Position numbers and translations under genes: made by a program. Under the pieces are notes generated by a model. It had not been told where the DNA came from and did no database searches. It worked only from the letters and a program-made list of their open reading frames with translations. This document shows, one piece after another, positions 6,309 to 13,193 of a stretch of DNA of 14,329 nucleotides. How positions within the stretch are numbered: position 1 is the stretch's first letter; every line of letters starts with the position of its first letter. The DNA comes from Candidatus Pacearchaeota archaeon UBA92. GTDB lineage: Archaea > Nanobdellota > Nanobdellia > Pacearchaeales > GW2011-AR1. The stretch is from positions 1 through 14,329 of the forward strand of contig DANJ01000034.1 of the NCBI GenBank assembly GCA_002497285.1, given 5' to 3'.

Positions 6309-6950
6309 ATGGAAAGTAAACTTTATTTTTTCTTGTTGTTTTTTCTTTTGTTATCTCTTTCTATAGTTCAGGCAACTTTTTCAGTATCTAGTCTTTATTA
6401 CAAAGATAATCCTCTGTCTGGCATGAGAGCCGGAGAATCTAAAGAAATCAAGATTATACTTTCTAATCCTTCTGAGGAAAAGATTAACGTAGAAGTTAGT
6501 TTTTTGAAAGGAGAAGAGATTGCAAGTCTTTTGGGAGGCAGTATCTATGAGCTCTCACAGGGACAAAAGATAGAAGTTCCAATAAAAATTGATATTCCTA
6601 GAGATGCCCAGCAAGGAGAGAACTATGAAGTAAATATCTTATCTGATTCTTTGTCTACAGGTAATGAAGGAAGCAGTGTTCAGTTTTCTCCAAATTATAT
6701 AACCTCTTTTGTAGTTATTGTTGGAGATAAAGCAGTCTCAGTTAATGAACCTAAAATTGTAGGCGATGAGAAAAAGGTCGAACCCGTTTCTAAAGATATA
6801 GAAAAAAGCAAGAGCGAAACAATATTTAAGATATTTTATTTTGCATTGTCCTTGATGATATTAGTTCTTTTTGTTGTTATCGTGATTGTGGTTAGAAGGA
6901 GAAAAAGATACTTTTCTACAGATAGTCAGTATCTTTCTAATAATGTCTAA
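6309..6950 (+). CDS. Membrane-anchored single Ig-like domain protein (paralogue B)
   Basis: A 213-residue protein with the same plan as the upstream paralogue: signal peptide (about 1-22, cleavage near V-Q-A), a single beta-sandwich domain (about 24-140), a longer charged Lys/Glu-rich stalk (about 141-170), a membrane segment (about 173-195) and a basic R-R-R-K-R tail. Unlike paralogue A, it has about 13 further cytoplasmic residues rich in Ser, Gln and Asn. Shared landmarks with paralogue A are the N-terminal L-Y-Y-K-D-N-P-L / E-Y-W-T-D-R-P-L block and the central L-L-G-G-S / L-L-D-G-S block. These indicate a local gene duplication with considerable divergence. The ATG at 6309 sits at leaderless distance from TTTAATA. 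Likely an envelope protein acting with its neighbours; no enzymatic motif is seen. Confidence 0.82.
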   Translation: MESKLYFFLLFFLLLSLSIVQATFSVSSLYYKDNPLSGMRAGESKEIKIILSNPSEEKINVEVSFLKGEEIASLLGGSIYELSQGQKIEVPIKIDIPRDAQQGENYEVNILSDSLSTGNEGSSVQFSPNYITSFVVIVGDKAVSVNEPKIVGDEKKVEPVSKDIEKSKSETIFKIFYFALSLMILVLFVVIVIVVRRRKRYFSTDSQYLSNNV

Positions 6951-6956
6951 GCAATG

Positions 6957-6964
6957 TTTAAATA
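6957..6964 (+). promoter_or_regulatory. TATA box of the 414-residue surface protein gene
   Basis: TTTAAATA 22-29 bases before the ATG at 6986, matching the standard leaderless geometry of this window. Confidence 0.6.
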
Positions 6965-6985
6965 ATTGCATTTACTTTTCTTTGA

Positions 6986-8230
6986 ATGAATGAAAAGAGA
7001 TATGAATTGATTTTCTCTCTGCTAAGTATTTTATTATTGATATTGGTCATTCTTTCTGTTTTTGTTTCGAAAAGCTATGAAACTTTTTATTTTTCCGAAA
7101 CAAAACTTGCACCGGTAGATGCTAGCGCAATAGTTACTGGAAACAATGCTCCAGTTATAACCGAATATAGACCTCTATCAAACAGTTTTTCAGCTCTAGG
7201 AACAAGTAACCTTAATTTTAATGCTAGTTTTGTAGATATAGACCATGATTCTTTGACTACAGAATGGTTTGTTGATGGTAATAGTTTGAAGCAGAGTATA
7301 TACTTCCAGGGGTTTGGATTTGATGATTTTGCTTTTGCTTTTGGTTGTGATGTTTCTGGCAATAGGAAAGTAAGGTTGGATGTTAGCGATGGGTTTGATT
7401 TAGCAAGTGTGGAATGGAATATTAACTTAATTCTTGTGCCTTGCGATTCTGGTGGTGGAAATGGGGGAGGCAATGGAGGAACTTTAACAAACGTTGCTAA
7501 TTTCAGTTTATCTAAGGATTTGATAAACGTGGGCATTTTACAAGGAGAGAATGAAAGAAGCACCGTTTTTGCTAATAATACGGGGAATATGGATTTAGAT
7601 TTTATTTTAGAGATTATTGGTTTGAATAATTTTGCCCGTTTAAACACTTTAGCCTTTAGCTTACAACCTGGAAATTCTCAATTAATAGACATTAATTTTG
7701 ATGCACCTATTGAAAGCATTCCTGGAATATATACTGGAGGCATAGCTTTCAAGGCAGGAGGAATAATAAAAATTATAAATCTGATTATGGAAATTTCTGA
7801 CAGGGGGCAATTATTTGATTTGAAATCAGAACTGGAAAATAGTATCTTATTTAAGGGAGATTGGATTAATGCAAGTATCCAAATGACTGATATTTCTAAT
7901 TTAGGAAACGTAGAGGTTCTCTTGGAATATTTTGTGAAAGATTTTGAAGATAATGAGTTTAAACTTGAGCAGGAAAATCTAAAAGTAAATAAATTTTTAG
8001 AGATAAATAGAGAGTTTAGTTTACCTGGCAATATTCAACCTGGAGATTATGTGTTTTATTCCAAGCTTAGTTATAATGATAAAATTGCAACTACTAGCAA
8101 TTCATTTAGATTATCTTCAGCAAGTTTTTGGTATAAAATGGTAATCTATTTTATGTGGTTTATACTAATCTTATTTTTCATAATCTTTTTCCTATATCTG
8201 AAAAAAAAGAAAGAGGAAAAAGAAAATTAG
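6986..8230 (+). CDS. Surface protein with Ig-like domains and two membrane segments
   Basis: A 414-residue protein. The hydrophobic segment at about 8-27, followed by charged residues, acts as an N-terminal anchor or uncleaved signal. An Ig/PKD-like domain begins NNAPVI at 53-58 and includes a D-I-D-H-D-S-L motif near 84-90, a calcium-site-like acidic cluster. A Gly/Asn linker (156-165) leads to two more beta domains, about 170-272 (with N-N-T-G-N-M-D-L near 197-204, as in NEW3-like sandwiches) and about 277-375. A C-terminal membrane segment (about 384-404) ends in KKKKEE. The NNAPVI opening matches NEAPVI and NQPPVV in the two larger proteins upstream, so the three share an N-terminal Ig edge motif. 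It has its own TATA box. The stop codon overlaps that of the convergent polymerase gene. Probable structural or adhesive envelope component, on architecture alone. Confidence 0.82.
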   Translation: MNEKRYELIFSLLSILLLILVILSVFVSKSYETFYFSETKLAPVDASAIVTGNNAPVITEYRPLSNSFSALGTSNLNFNASFVDIDHDSLTTEWFVDGNSLKQSIYFQGFGFDDFAFAFGCDVSGNRKVRLDVSDGFDLASVEWNINLILVPCDSGGGNGGGNGGTLTNVANFSLSKDLINVGILQGENERSTVFANNTGNMDLDFILEIIGLNNFARLNTLAFSLQPGNSQLIDINFDAPIESIPGIYTGGIAFKAGGIIKIINLIMEISDRGQLFDLKSELENSILFKGDWINASIQMTDISNLGNVEVLLEYFVKDFEDNEFKLEQENLKVNKFLEINREFSLPGNIQPGDYVFYSKLSYNDKIATTSNSFRLSSASFWYKMVIYFMWFILILFFIIFFLYLKKKKEEKEN

Positions 8231-10548
8231 AATAATTTCATCTGTTTTGAAGTTGAGATTATTTCATCAAAATCTTTCTTAAAGAAAAAAAGTATTGTGT
8301 TTGCTATTGGAGCTATTTGTTTATTTATATAATGCTCATAATCTATTTTGTGTTTTTTACCTTGAATCGGTTCAGGACCATCTTCAGTTACGTAGTATTC
8401 TATAATTGAAGAATCTATTTTGTCTAACTTTCTTGCTGCTTTTACGTGAGGAGGAGTTGTCTTTGTGTATTCTTCTACTGGTTTTCTTAATGATTTTCTA
8501 TAAATCAATTTATCGTCGAATTTTCCTGATTTTAAGTCTTTAACATAACTTCTTATGAAAGGCACAAATTCCTGCTTATGAAATATTTTATCTAATAACT
8601 TGATTTGAAATTCTTGAGCAACCTCTGTCCAGTCTCCTCTTATCGCTTCTAAGCCTACAACTTGAATTTCTTCTTTTCCATTTTTTTCTATCAATCCCGC
8701 GTAACGTTTCTTTGAACCTCCCTCTTGGCCTCTTAGTTTAGGCATTAAAAATGAAAGATATTGTTTTTCGAATTCTAATTCTAAATAAGATTTTCTTTTA
8801 TAATTGCTTTTTACATATTCGTCATAGAATTTATTTACGTAATCTTGAATCTCTTTTCCTAACTGATTTGCTCTTTCTTTGCCCATATCTGATTCTATAA
8901 ATACAGAATCTGTGTCTGAGTAAATTACCTTATGTCCGAGCTCTTCTATCTTCTTCGCAGTAAGCTGGATTAACTGCTGTCCGAAATGAGTTATCGCATT
9001 TGCCATTTTTAATGAATAATATCTACAGTTTGGGCTTGCGAGTACGCCGAAAAATGAATTCATTATTATTTTTATTGCATAGCTTGATAATTCTCTCTTC
9101 TCTCTTTTTGCTTTTTCTCTTGCTTTATGAAGTTCTTTTATTATTTCGGGTAATATTCCATCTGTATTTTTAAAATATGCTTTGTTAGGAGATTCTATTA
9201 CACCCCTTTCTTTTTTTTCAAGATAAGATGAGGGATCTATGTTGAATGTTTTTATTATCGAGGGATATAGTGATTTGAAATCTAAAACTAGGACATTGTG
9301 ATAAATTCCGGGGATTGATTGCATTACAAAGCCACCTTTAATTCTTTCAGTTCTTTCTGTGTAGTGAGTAGTTGGGGAAACTAAACCCAGTTTTCTTGCA
9401 TCTCTTATATATAGCGAATCAAAGGCGGCTATGGATGCGGTAAGTCTGTTCAATGGTAATCCTGTAAGACTTGAACGTTCTATTGCCAAATCTATCGTCT
9501 TGGTTTTTTCAAGTATTTTATAGACTAATTCGCAGTCTTTCAGATTGTATTCAACTAATTTTTTCTTATTTGTTCTGAATAAATTATCTATCTCTTCATG
9601 GCGCGATTTTCCTTTTAGAAGTTTTCCGTCTTTTAAAATTTCCTGTGCAACACTTTCAAGAGTGTAGGATTCAAATTTTTTGCTTTTTATGTACGGGGCT
9701 TCTTTTATGAATGGATCTCTAATTAAATTTAAACCATCCATAACTTGTCTTCCAGATATATTAGCAGAGGATGAACGAAAAAAGTTTGATTCTATATTCA
9801 ATTTTATCGGTTCGTTTGTTCTACCTATGTCAAATGAAATGTTATGTTCTTCAAACTTTTTCTTTAACTGAACAAGATCAAAGTCTATGAAGTGCCAGCC
9901 TGTGAGTATATCTGGATCTATCAGTATAATCTCTTCTCTTAGTTTTGTCAGAAGAGCTCTTTCGTCTTTACAGGCTATTGAATCAGGATGAGGCGATTTT
10001 TCTGAAATAATAAAGTTTTTTTGGTAATTGTGCGAATAAAGGCCTACACAAAATAAGTCTCCGTTTTTCTTGTTTGATTCTATATCTAAGGATAAAATTT
10101 TTAGTTTTGGCGTGAATTCTATGGGTGAAATTTGGGGGTTTTTGTAAAAGAGGTCTACTCTTTCAGTTGTTTCCGATTCTCCAGATATTTCAATGCTACC
10201 TAGAAGATTATTATCAATTATGAATCGCATTCCTGGATTTATGTCTGATTCATAAGTGTCTATTTTTTTTCTATGTAATGAATGGGCAAGTTTTATCATA
10301 TCTGCATGTCTTTCTGCTACAATTTTTATGACTTTTTTTCCTTTAAAGTTCTTCAATGGAGTTTTTTCGGTTTTGAATTCTTTTAACAGCAATTTTGCTT
10401 TTTTTTCGTCAGATTCCTGGATAAATAAGTATGGTTTGAAATCATGCAATGATGAAAATGATTTTCCATTTTCCAGCCTCCCGAATAGCTGAATGTATGT
10501 CTTTTCTTGCGTTGTTTTGGGAGATATTGATACAATGTAGCCTTTCAT
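8227..10548 (-). CDS. polB: Family B DNA polymerase, Pol II-like
   Basis: A 773-residue replicative or repair DNA polymerase with 3'-5' proofreading. Exonuclease motifs: Exo I D-I-E at 155-157, Exo II G-W-H-F-I-D-F-D near 217-224, Exo III Y-N-L-K-D at 334-338. Polymerase motifs: A D-F-K-S-L-Y-P-S at 423-430, B K-I-I-M-N-S-F-F-G at 493-501, C Y-S-D-T-D-S at 543-548. All catalytic acids are present, so both activities should be intact. Several blocks (G-G-F-V-M-Q-S-I-P-G-I-Y, L-D-F-K-S-L-Y-P-S-I, Y-N-L-K-D-C-E-L-V) look closer to bacterial DNA polymerase II than to the Pyrococcus-type enzyme; a tree would be needed to settle this. The length matches Pol II (about 780). The C-terminus is Q-M-K-L-F (769-773), a minimal clamp-binding peptide. 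The gene is monocistronic, with a TATA box 22-27 bases before the ATG. It is divergent from the orphan at 10658 and separated from FEN1 only by that gene. Confidence 0.95.
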   Translation of the reverse strand: MKGYIVSISPKTTQEKTYIQLFGRLENGKSFSSLHDFKPYLFIQESDEKKAKLLLKEFKTEKTPLKNFKGKKVIKIVAERHADMIKLAHSLHRKKIDTYESDINPGMRFIIDNNLLGSIEISGESETTERVDLFYKNPQISPIEFTPKLKILSLDIESNKKNGDLFCVGLYSHNYQKNFIISEKSPHPDSIACKDERALLTKLREEIILIDPDILTGWHFIDFDLVQLKKKFEEHNISFDIGRTNEPIKLNIESNFFRSSSANISGRQVMDGLNLIRDPFIKEAPYIKSKKFESYTLESVAQEILKDGKLLKGKSRHEEIDNLFRTNKKKLVEYNLKDCELVYKILEKTKTIDLAIERSSLTGLPLNRLTASIAAFDSLYIRDARKLGLVSPTTHYTERTERIKGGFVMQSIPGIYHNVLVLDFKSLYPSIIKTFNIDPSSYLEKKERGVIESPNKAYFKNTDGILPEIIKELHKAREKAKREKRELSSYAIKIIMNSFFGVLASPNCRYYSLKMANAITHFGQQLIQLTAKKIEELGHKVIYSDTDSVFIESDMGKERANQLGKEIQDYVNKFYDEYVKSNYKRKSYLELEFEKQYLSFLMPKLRGQEGGSKKRYAGLIEKNGKEEIQVVGLEAIRGDWTEVAQEFQIKLLDKIFHKQEFVPFIRSYVKDLKSGKFDDKLIYRKSLRKPVEEYTKTTPPHVKAARKLDKIDSSIIEYYVTEDGPEPIQGKKHKIDYEHYINKQIAPIANTILFFFKKDFDEIISTSKQMKLF

Positions 10549-10569
10549 CTTATTTTTAAGCAGAGAGTG

Positions 10570-10575
10570 TTTAAA
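10570..10575 (-). promoter_or_regulatory. TATA box of the polB gene
   Basis: The minus strand reads CCTTTAAACAC, with TTTAAA 22-27 bases before the ATG at 10548. This is a leaderless geometry. Confidence 0.5.
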
Positions 10576-10630
10576 GGTTTTTGTTTTGTTTAGATTTAAT
10601 CTACTAAGAAGTAGTTAAAATGGAAAGGTT

Positions 10631-10638
10631 TTTAAATA
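10631..10638 (+). promoter_or_regulatory. TATA box of the 127-residue orphan gene
   Basis: TTTAAATA preceded by GGAAAGGTT, 20-27 bases before the ATG at 10658. A strong match to the archaeal BRE plus TATA pattern, in a 109-base divergent spacer shared with polB. Confidence 0.6.
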
Positions 10639-10657
10639 GATTTTTTGAAGGTTTCTT

Positions 10658-11041
10658 ATGGCAAACCTGTATATTATTGAACTGCCAGAAAATCTTGGCG
10701 TTCAGGCTGATATAAAGAGAGTCGGAGCCACGCGTGCTGATAACGAAAGTGAAGCGGTTAGAAACTATCTTTTTGCCCATCTTTCTGAAAGAAGTGCTAG
10801 AATTGTAGCTGCTAAGATAAAAAATAACGGTGGTTATGGAAGAAGAGCGCATCTTGTGCCTGATTTTGAAAGTGTAGGCATGGACGCTTATGAGGAAGGG
10901 GGAGATATGGATATTCATGAGATAAGGCAGGCAAGACACTATGTATTTGCTGCGGAACTTGCTGGAGGAGGAACTCCTGATTATGTTGATCTTAGAAAAG
11001 CAAGACGATTGCTAAAATTAGCCGGATTTGCTCTTGATTAA
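10658..11041 (+). CDS. Uncharacterised 127-residue soluble protein
   Basis: I do not recognise this protein. It is small, soluble, mixed-charge and Ala/Arg-rich, with no membrane segment and no cysteines. Three parts stand out: an N-terminal beta-like stretch (M-A-N-L-Y-I-I-E-L-P); an Ala/Arg-rich helical region around 30-55 with R-A-D-N-E-S-E-A-V-R, followed by a basic glycine loop (N-N-G-G-Y-G-R-R, about 56-63); and a C-terminal helix (D-L-R-K-A-R-R-L-L-K-L-A-G, about 111-123). The pattern could suit nucleic-acid binding, but that is speculation. The TATA box fixes the ATG. The coding sequence looks less AT-rich than its neighbours by eye. The gene lies between divergent polB and co-directional fen, with 52 bases to the latter, so read-through into fen is possible and a link to replication is a reasonable guess only. 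Confidence 0.75.
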   Translation: MANLYIIELPENLGVQADIKRVGATRADNESEAVRNYLFAHLSERSARIVAAKIKNNGGYGRRAHLVPDFESVGMDAYEEGGDMDIHEIRQARHYVFAAELAGGGTPDYVDLRKARRLLKLAGFALD

Positions 11042-11064
11042 GGGCGTTTAGTTAATTATTTAAT

Positions 11065-11070
11065 CTATAA
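11065..11070 (+). promoter_or_regulatory. Candidate TATA element of fen
   Basis: CTATAA 24-29 bases before the ATG at 11094, in an AT-rich 52-base spacer that also contains TTATTTAA at 11057-11064. The location fits leaderless transcription, but the box is weaker than others here. Confidence 0.35.
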
Positions 11071-11093
11071 CTTATTTTGATAACTATAATATA

Positions 11094-12101
11094 ATGGGCT
11101 TACAAATAGGAGAGATAGTTCCGAGAAAAGAGATAACTCTTGAGAGTCTCAAGGGAAAGACTATCGCTATTGATGCTTATAATGTGATTTATCAGTTTTT
11201 ATCTTCTGTAAGACAGGCAGATGGAACGCCTTTAATGGATAAGGAAGGAAGGATAACCAGTCATTTATCAGGATTGTTTTATAGAAATATTTCTTTGTTG
11301 AGTGAGGGGATAAAGTTGATTTATGTTTTTGATGGTGAATCTCCTGCTCTGAAAGGGAAAACTCTTGAAAAAAGAAAAGAATCTAAGGAGATTGCTATGG
11401 ATAGGTATGAGTCTGCTGTTTTGAAAGGGGATTTTGTTGAAGCTGGGAAGTATGCTAAGCAAACAGTCAGGATAGAAGAGGGAATGATAGAAGAAAGCAT
11501 GGAGCTTCTGGAAGCTATGGGTATTGCTGTTTATCAAGCAGCTGGAGAAGGAGAGATGCAATGTGCAGAGTTAGTTAAGAGGGGGGATGCCTATGCTGTT
11601 GGAAGTCAGGATTATGACGCTCTTGTTGTTGGGGGAAATAGGTTGATACAGAACTTAACTTTAGCAAGAAAGAGAAAAACTAGGGGCGGAGTTGTAGATA
11701 TAAATCCTGAAATGATTGAGTATGAAAGAGTTTTGAATCATTTAGATATAAATGCTGATCAGCTTATTTGTCTTGCCATTTTGGTGGGGTCTGATTTTAA
11801 TCCAAAAGGAATTAGTGGGCTCGGGCCAAAAAAGTCTCTCGCTCTTGTAAAGCAGAAAAAATATCCTGTTGAGATTTTTAAAGAAGTTGAAGAAAAATTA
11901 GATTTTAATTGGCAGGAAGTTTTTGAAATTTTTAAGAAACCAAATGTGTCTAAGGATGGCATTAAATTTCCAAAGATAAATGAAGAGAAGATTAAAAAAA
12001 TTTTAGTTGAAATGCATGACTTTTCTCTTGAGAGAGTTGAAAAGCAATTGGAGAAATTAGTTATAGGAAAGAAAAAGGGAATGCAGAGGACTCTGTTTTA
12101 A
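11094..12101 (+). CDS. fen: Flap endonuclease FEN1
   Basis: A 335-residue structure-specific 5' nuclease that removes flaps during Okazaki fragment maturation and long-patch repair. It is full length for the archaeal family and starts with the invariant M-G-L-Q, whose Gly2 must be at the N-terminus, so the start is secure. All metal-binding acids are present: Asp27 (I-A-I-D-A-Y-N), Asp80 (V-F-D-G-E), Glu152 and Glu154 (G-E-G-E), Asp173 and Asp175 (S-Q-D-Y-D), and Asp234 (V-G-S-D-F). The helix-two-turn-helix (G-I-S-G-L-G-P-K-K, about 239-247) that binds the downstream duplex follows. The C-terminus Q-R-T-L-F (331-335) is a shortened PCNA-interacting peptide, similar in form and position to the end of the nearby polymerase. 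The stop codon overlaps that of the convergent small membrane protein by two bases. Confidence 0.97.
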   Translation: MGLQIGEIVPRKEITLESLKGKTIAIDAYNVIYQFLSSVRQADGTPLMDKEGRITSHLSGLFYRNISLLSEGIKLIYVFDGESPALKGKTLEKRKESKEIAMDRYESAVLKGDFVEAGKYAKQTVRIEEGMIEESMELLEAMGIAVYQAAGEGEMQCAELVKRGDAYAVGSQDYDALVVGGNRLIQNLTLARKRKTRGGVVDINPEMIEYERVLNHLDINADQLICLAILVGSDFNPKGISGLGPKKSLALVKQKKYPVEIFKEVEEKLDFNWQEVFEIFKKPNVSKDGIKFPKINEEKIKKILVEMHDFSLERVEKQLEKLVIGKKKGMQRTLF

Positions 12102-12355
12102 ACTTGTCTATATCCTATAATCTGTTTTCCTCTAAAAATTGGGACTTCTGATAAAGTTTGTTTTCCGCCTCTTCCAGACGTAACCACAATAAATACACCG
12201 ATTAAAAGAAGTGCTAGGCTCACAAAGGTAAGGGTTGTTCCTGTTAAGGGGTCTGGTAAAGAAATTTTAACTGTTTCGGTTACTTGAGGGATTGTTAATG
12301 CAAACCCTGCTAAACCTATTAGTGCAAGGACGTAACCTATAATTTTTTTCACCAT
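12098..12355 (-). CDS. Small membrane protein with two predicted membrane segments
   Basis: An 85-residue protein from the ATG at 12355. Membrane segments lie at about 4-22 and 43-60, with an external loop between them rich in Thr and Pro, and a cytoplasmic C-terminal tail (about 62-85) with the motif V-P-I-F-R-G-K-Q-I-I-G-Y-R. The tail recalls a conserved feature of uncharacterised small archaeal membrane proteins, but I cannot name a family. A longer reading from 12403 adds 16 residues and would begin upstream of the palindromic TATA box at 12380-12391. That box is about 30 bases from the 12355 ATG, so the shorter form is preferred. The gene is divergent from the Trm5-like gene and convergent with fen. 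Function unknown. Confidence 0.75.
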   Translation of the reverse strand: MVKKIIGYVLALIGLAGFALTIPQVTETVKISLPDPLTGTTLTFVSLALLLIGVFIVVTSGRGGKQTLSEVPIFRGKQIIGYRQV

Positions 12356-12379
12356 CTTTTCTCTTAAAAAAAGGAGAGT

Positions 12380-12391
12380 TTTATATATAAA
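12380..12391. promoter_or_regulatory. Palindromic TATA box shared by two divergent genes
   Basis: TTTATATATAAA is a perfect 12-bp palindrome. Its centre lies about 24 bases before the plus-strand ATG at 12409 and about 30 bases before the minus-strand ATG at 12355. No other TATA-like element exists in this 53-base spacer, so one TBP site probably serves both directions. Confidence 0.65.
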
Positions 12392-12408
12392 GATTTGCTT
12401 CACAGGGT

Positions 12409-13191
12409 ATGAAACTCGGAATCGATATTCTTGGAAATGTAGCTATATTAAAGTTTGACAGGAATGTCAAAGTTAGAGAGAAGAAGAAAATTGCCTTGCA
12501 ATTTTTGAAGGAACATAAAGGTGTTTCTACAATTTTGGAGAAGACTGGAGGATTCAAAGGAAGATTAAGAAAGCAAACCACGAAATTCCTTGCCGGAGAT
12601 AGGACAAAAGAAGCTTTGTATAAGGAAAATGGATGTGAATTTCGTTTGAATGTGGATACCTGCTATTTTTCTCCTCGGCTTAGTTCTGACAGAAAAGAGA
12701 TTGCCGAGAAAGTTAAGAAAGGAGAGGATGTTTTAGTTATGTTTGGAGGTGTTGCTCCTTATCCCATTGTAATTGCTAAATTGAGCAAAGCGAAGAAGAT
12801 TGTAAGTGTAGAGATAAATAGAGAATGTAGCAAGTATGCCCAAATTAATGTTAAAAGAAACAAGTTGAATAATGTAGAAATTGTTCAAGGAGATGTAAGA
12901 AGGGCTATTGGAAAGGGGAAGAAAATAAATGAGAAATTTTCTCGCATTATGATGGCTCGTCCTAATTTAAAAGATGATTTTCTAGATGTTGCTTTTTCTG
13001 TTTCTAAGAAAGGAACAATAGTACATTATCATGGATTTTATCTGGAAGATAATTTGGATGAATTAAAAGAGTTGATAGTAAATAGGGCAAAGAAAGCAGG
13101 GAAGAAGATTAAGATTTTAAAGATAAAGAAAGCAGGGGACATCGGAGCTTACAGGTTTAGGTATAGGGTTGATTTTAAAGTTATGAATTAG
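12409..13191 (+). CDS. trm5: Trm5-like tRNA (guanine37-N1) methyltransferase, short form
   Basis: A 260-residue class I SAM-dependent methyltransferase of the archaeal Trm5/Taw2 family, expected to methylate G37 of tRNA or act on its wyosine derivatives. N-terminal D2 landmarks: I-D-I-L-G-N-V-A-I (5-13), L-A-G-D-R-T-K-E-A (61-69) and Y-F-S-P-R (86-90), with Arg90 the conserved family arginine. The SAM site follows: motif I F-G-G-V-A-P-Y at 112-118, and V-E-I-N near 135-138. The motif usually N-L-P or N-P-P is M-A-R-P here (182-185), and H-Y-H-G-F follows at 206-210. The protein begins directly at D2, so the N-terminal D1 domain of longer Trm5 proteins, which contacts the tRNA elbow, is absent. 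The family is clear; whether it is a Trm5b-, Trm5a- or Taw2-type enzyme is not. Expressed from the shared divergent TATA box. Confidence 0.85.
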   Translation: MKLGIDILGNVAILKFDRNVKVREKKKIALQFLKEHKGVSTILEKTGGFKGRLRKQTTKFLAGDRTKEALYKENGCEFRLNVDTCYFSPRLSSDRKEIAEKVKKGEDVLVMFGGVAPYPIVIAKLSKAKKIVSVEINRECSKYAQINVKRNKLNNVEIVQGDVRRAIGKGKKINEKFSRIMMARPNLKDDFLDVAFSVSKKGTIVHYHGFYLEDNLDELKELIVNRAKKAGKKIKILKIKKAGDIGAYRFRYRVDFKVMN

Positions 13192-13193
13192 TT

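Noticed and set aside
7450..7482. G-rich tract, possible quadruplex or repeat element
   Set aside because: It encodes the Gly/Asn linker between Ig-like domains and is explained by the protein sequence.
7087..7647. 186-codon minus-strand open frame
   Set aside because: It lies wholly opposite the 414-residue surface protein, with a proline run that is the complement of the Gly/Asn linker; a shadow frame.
12356..12403. Longer start for the small membrane protein
   Set aside because: It begins upstream of the only TATA box in the spacer, so the extra 16 codons would not be transcribed; the ATG at 12355 fits better.
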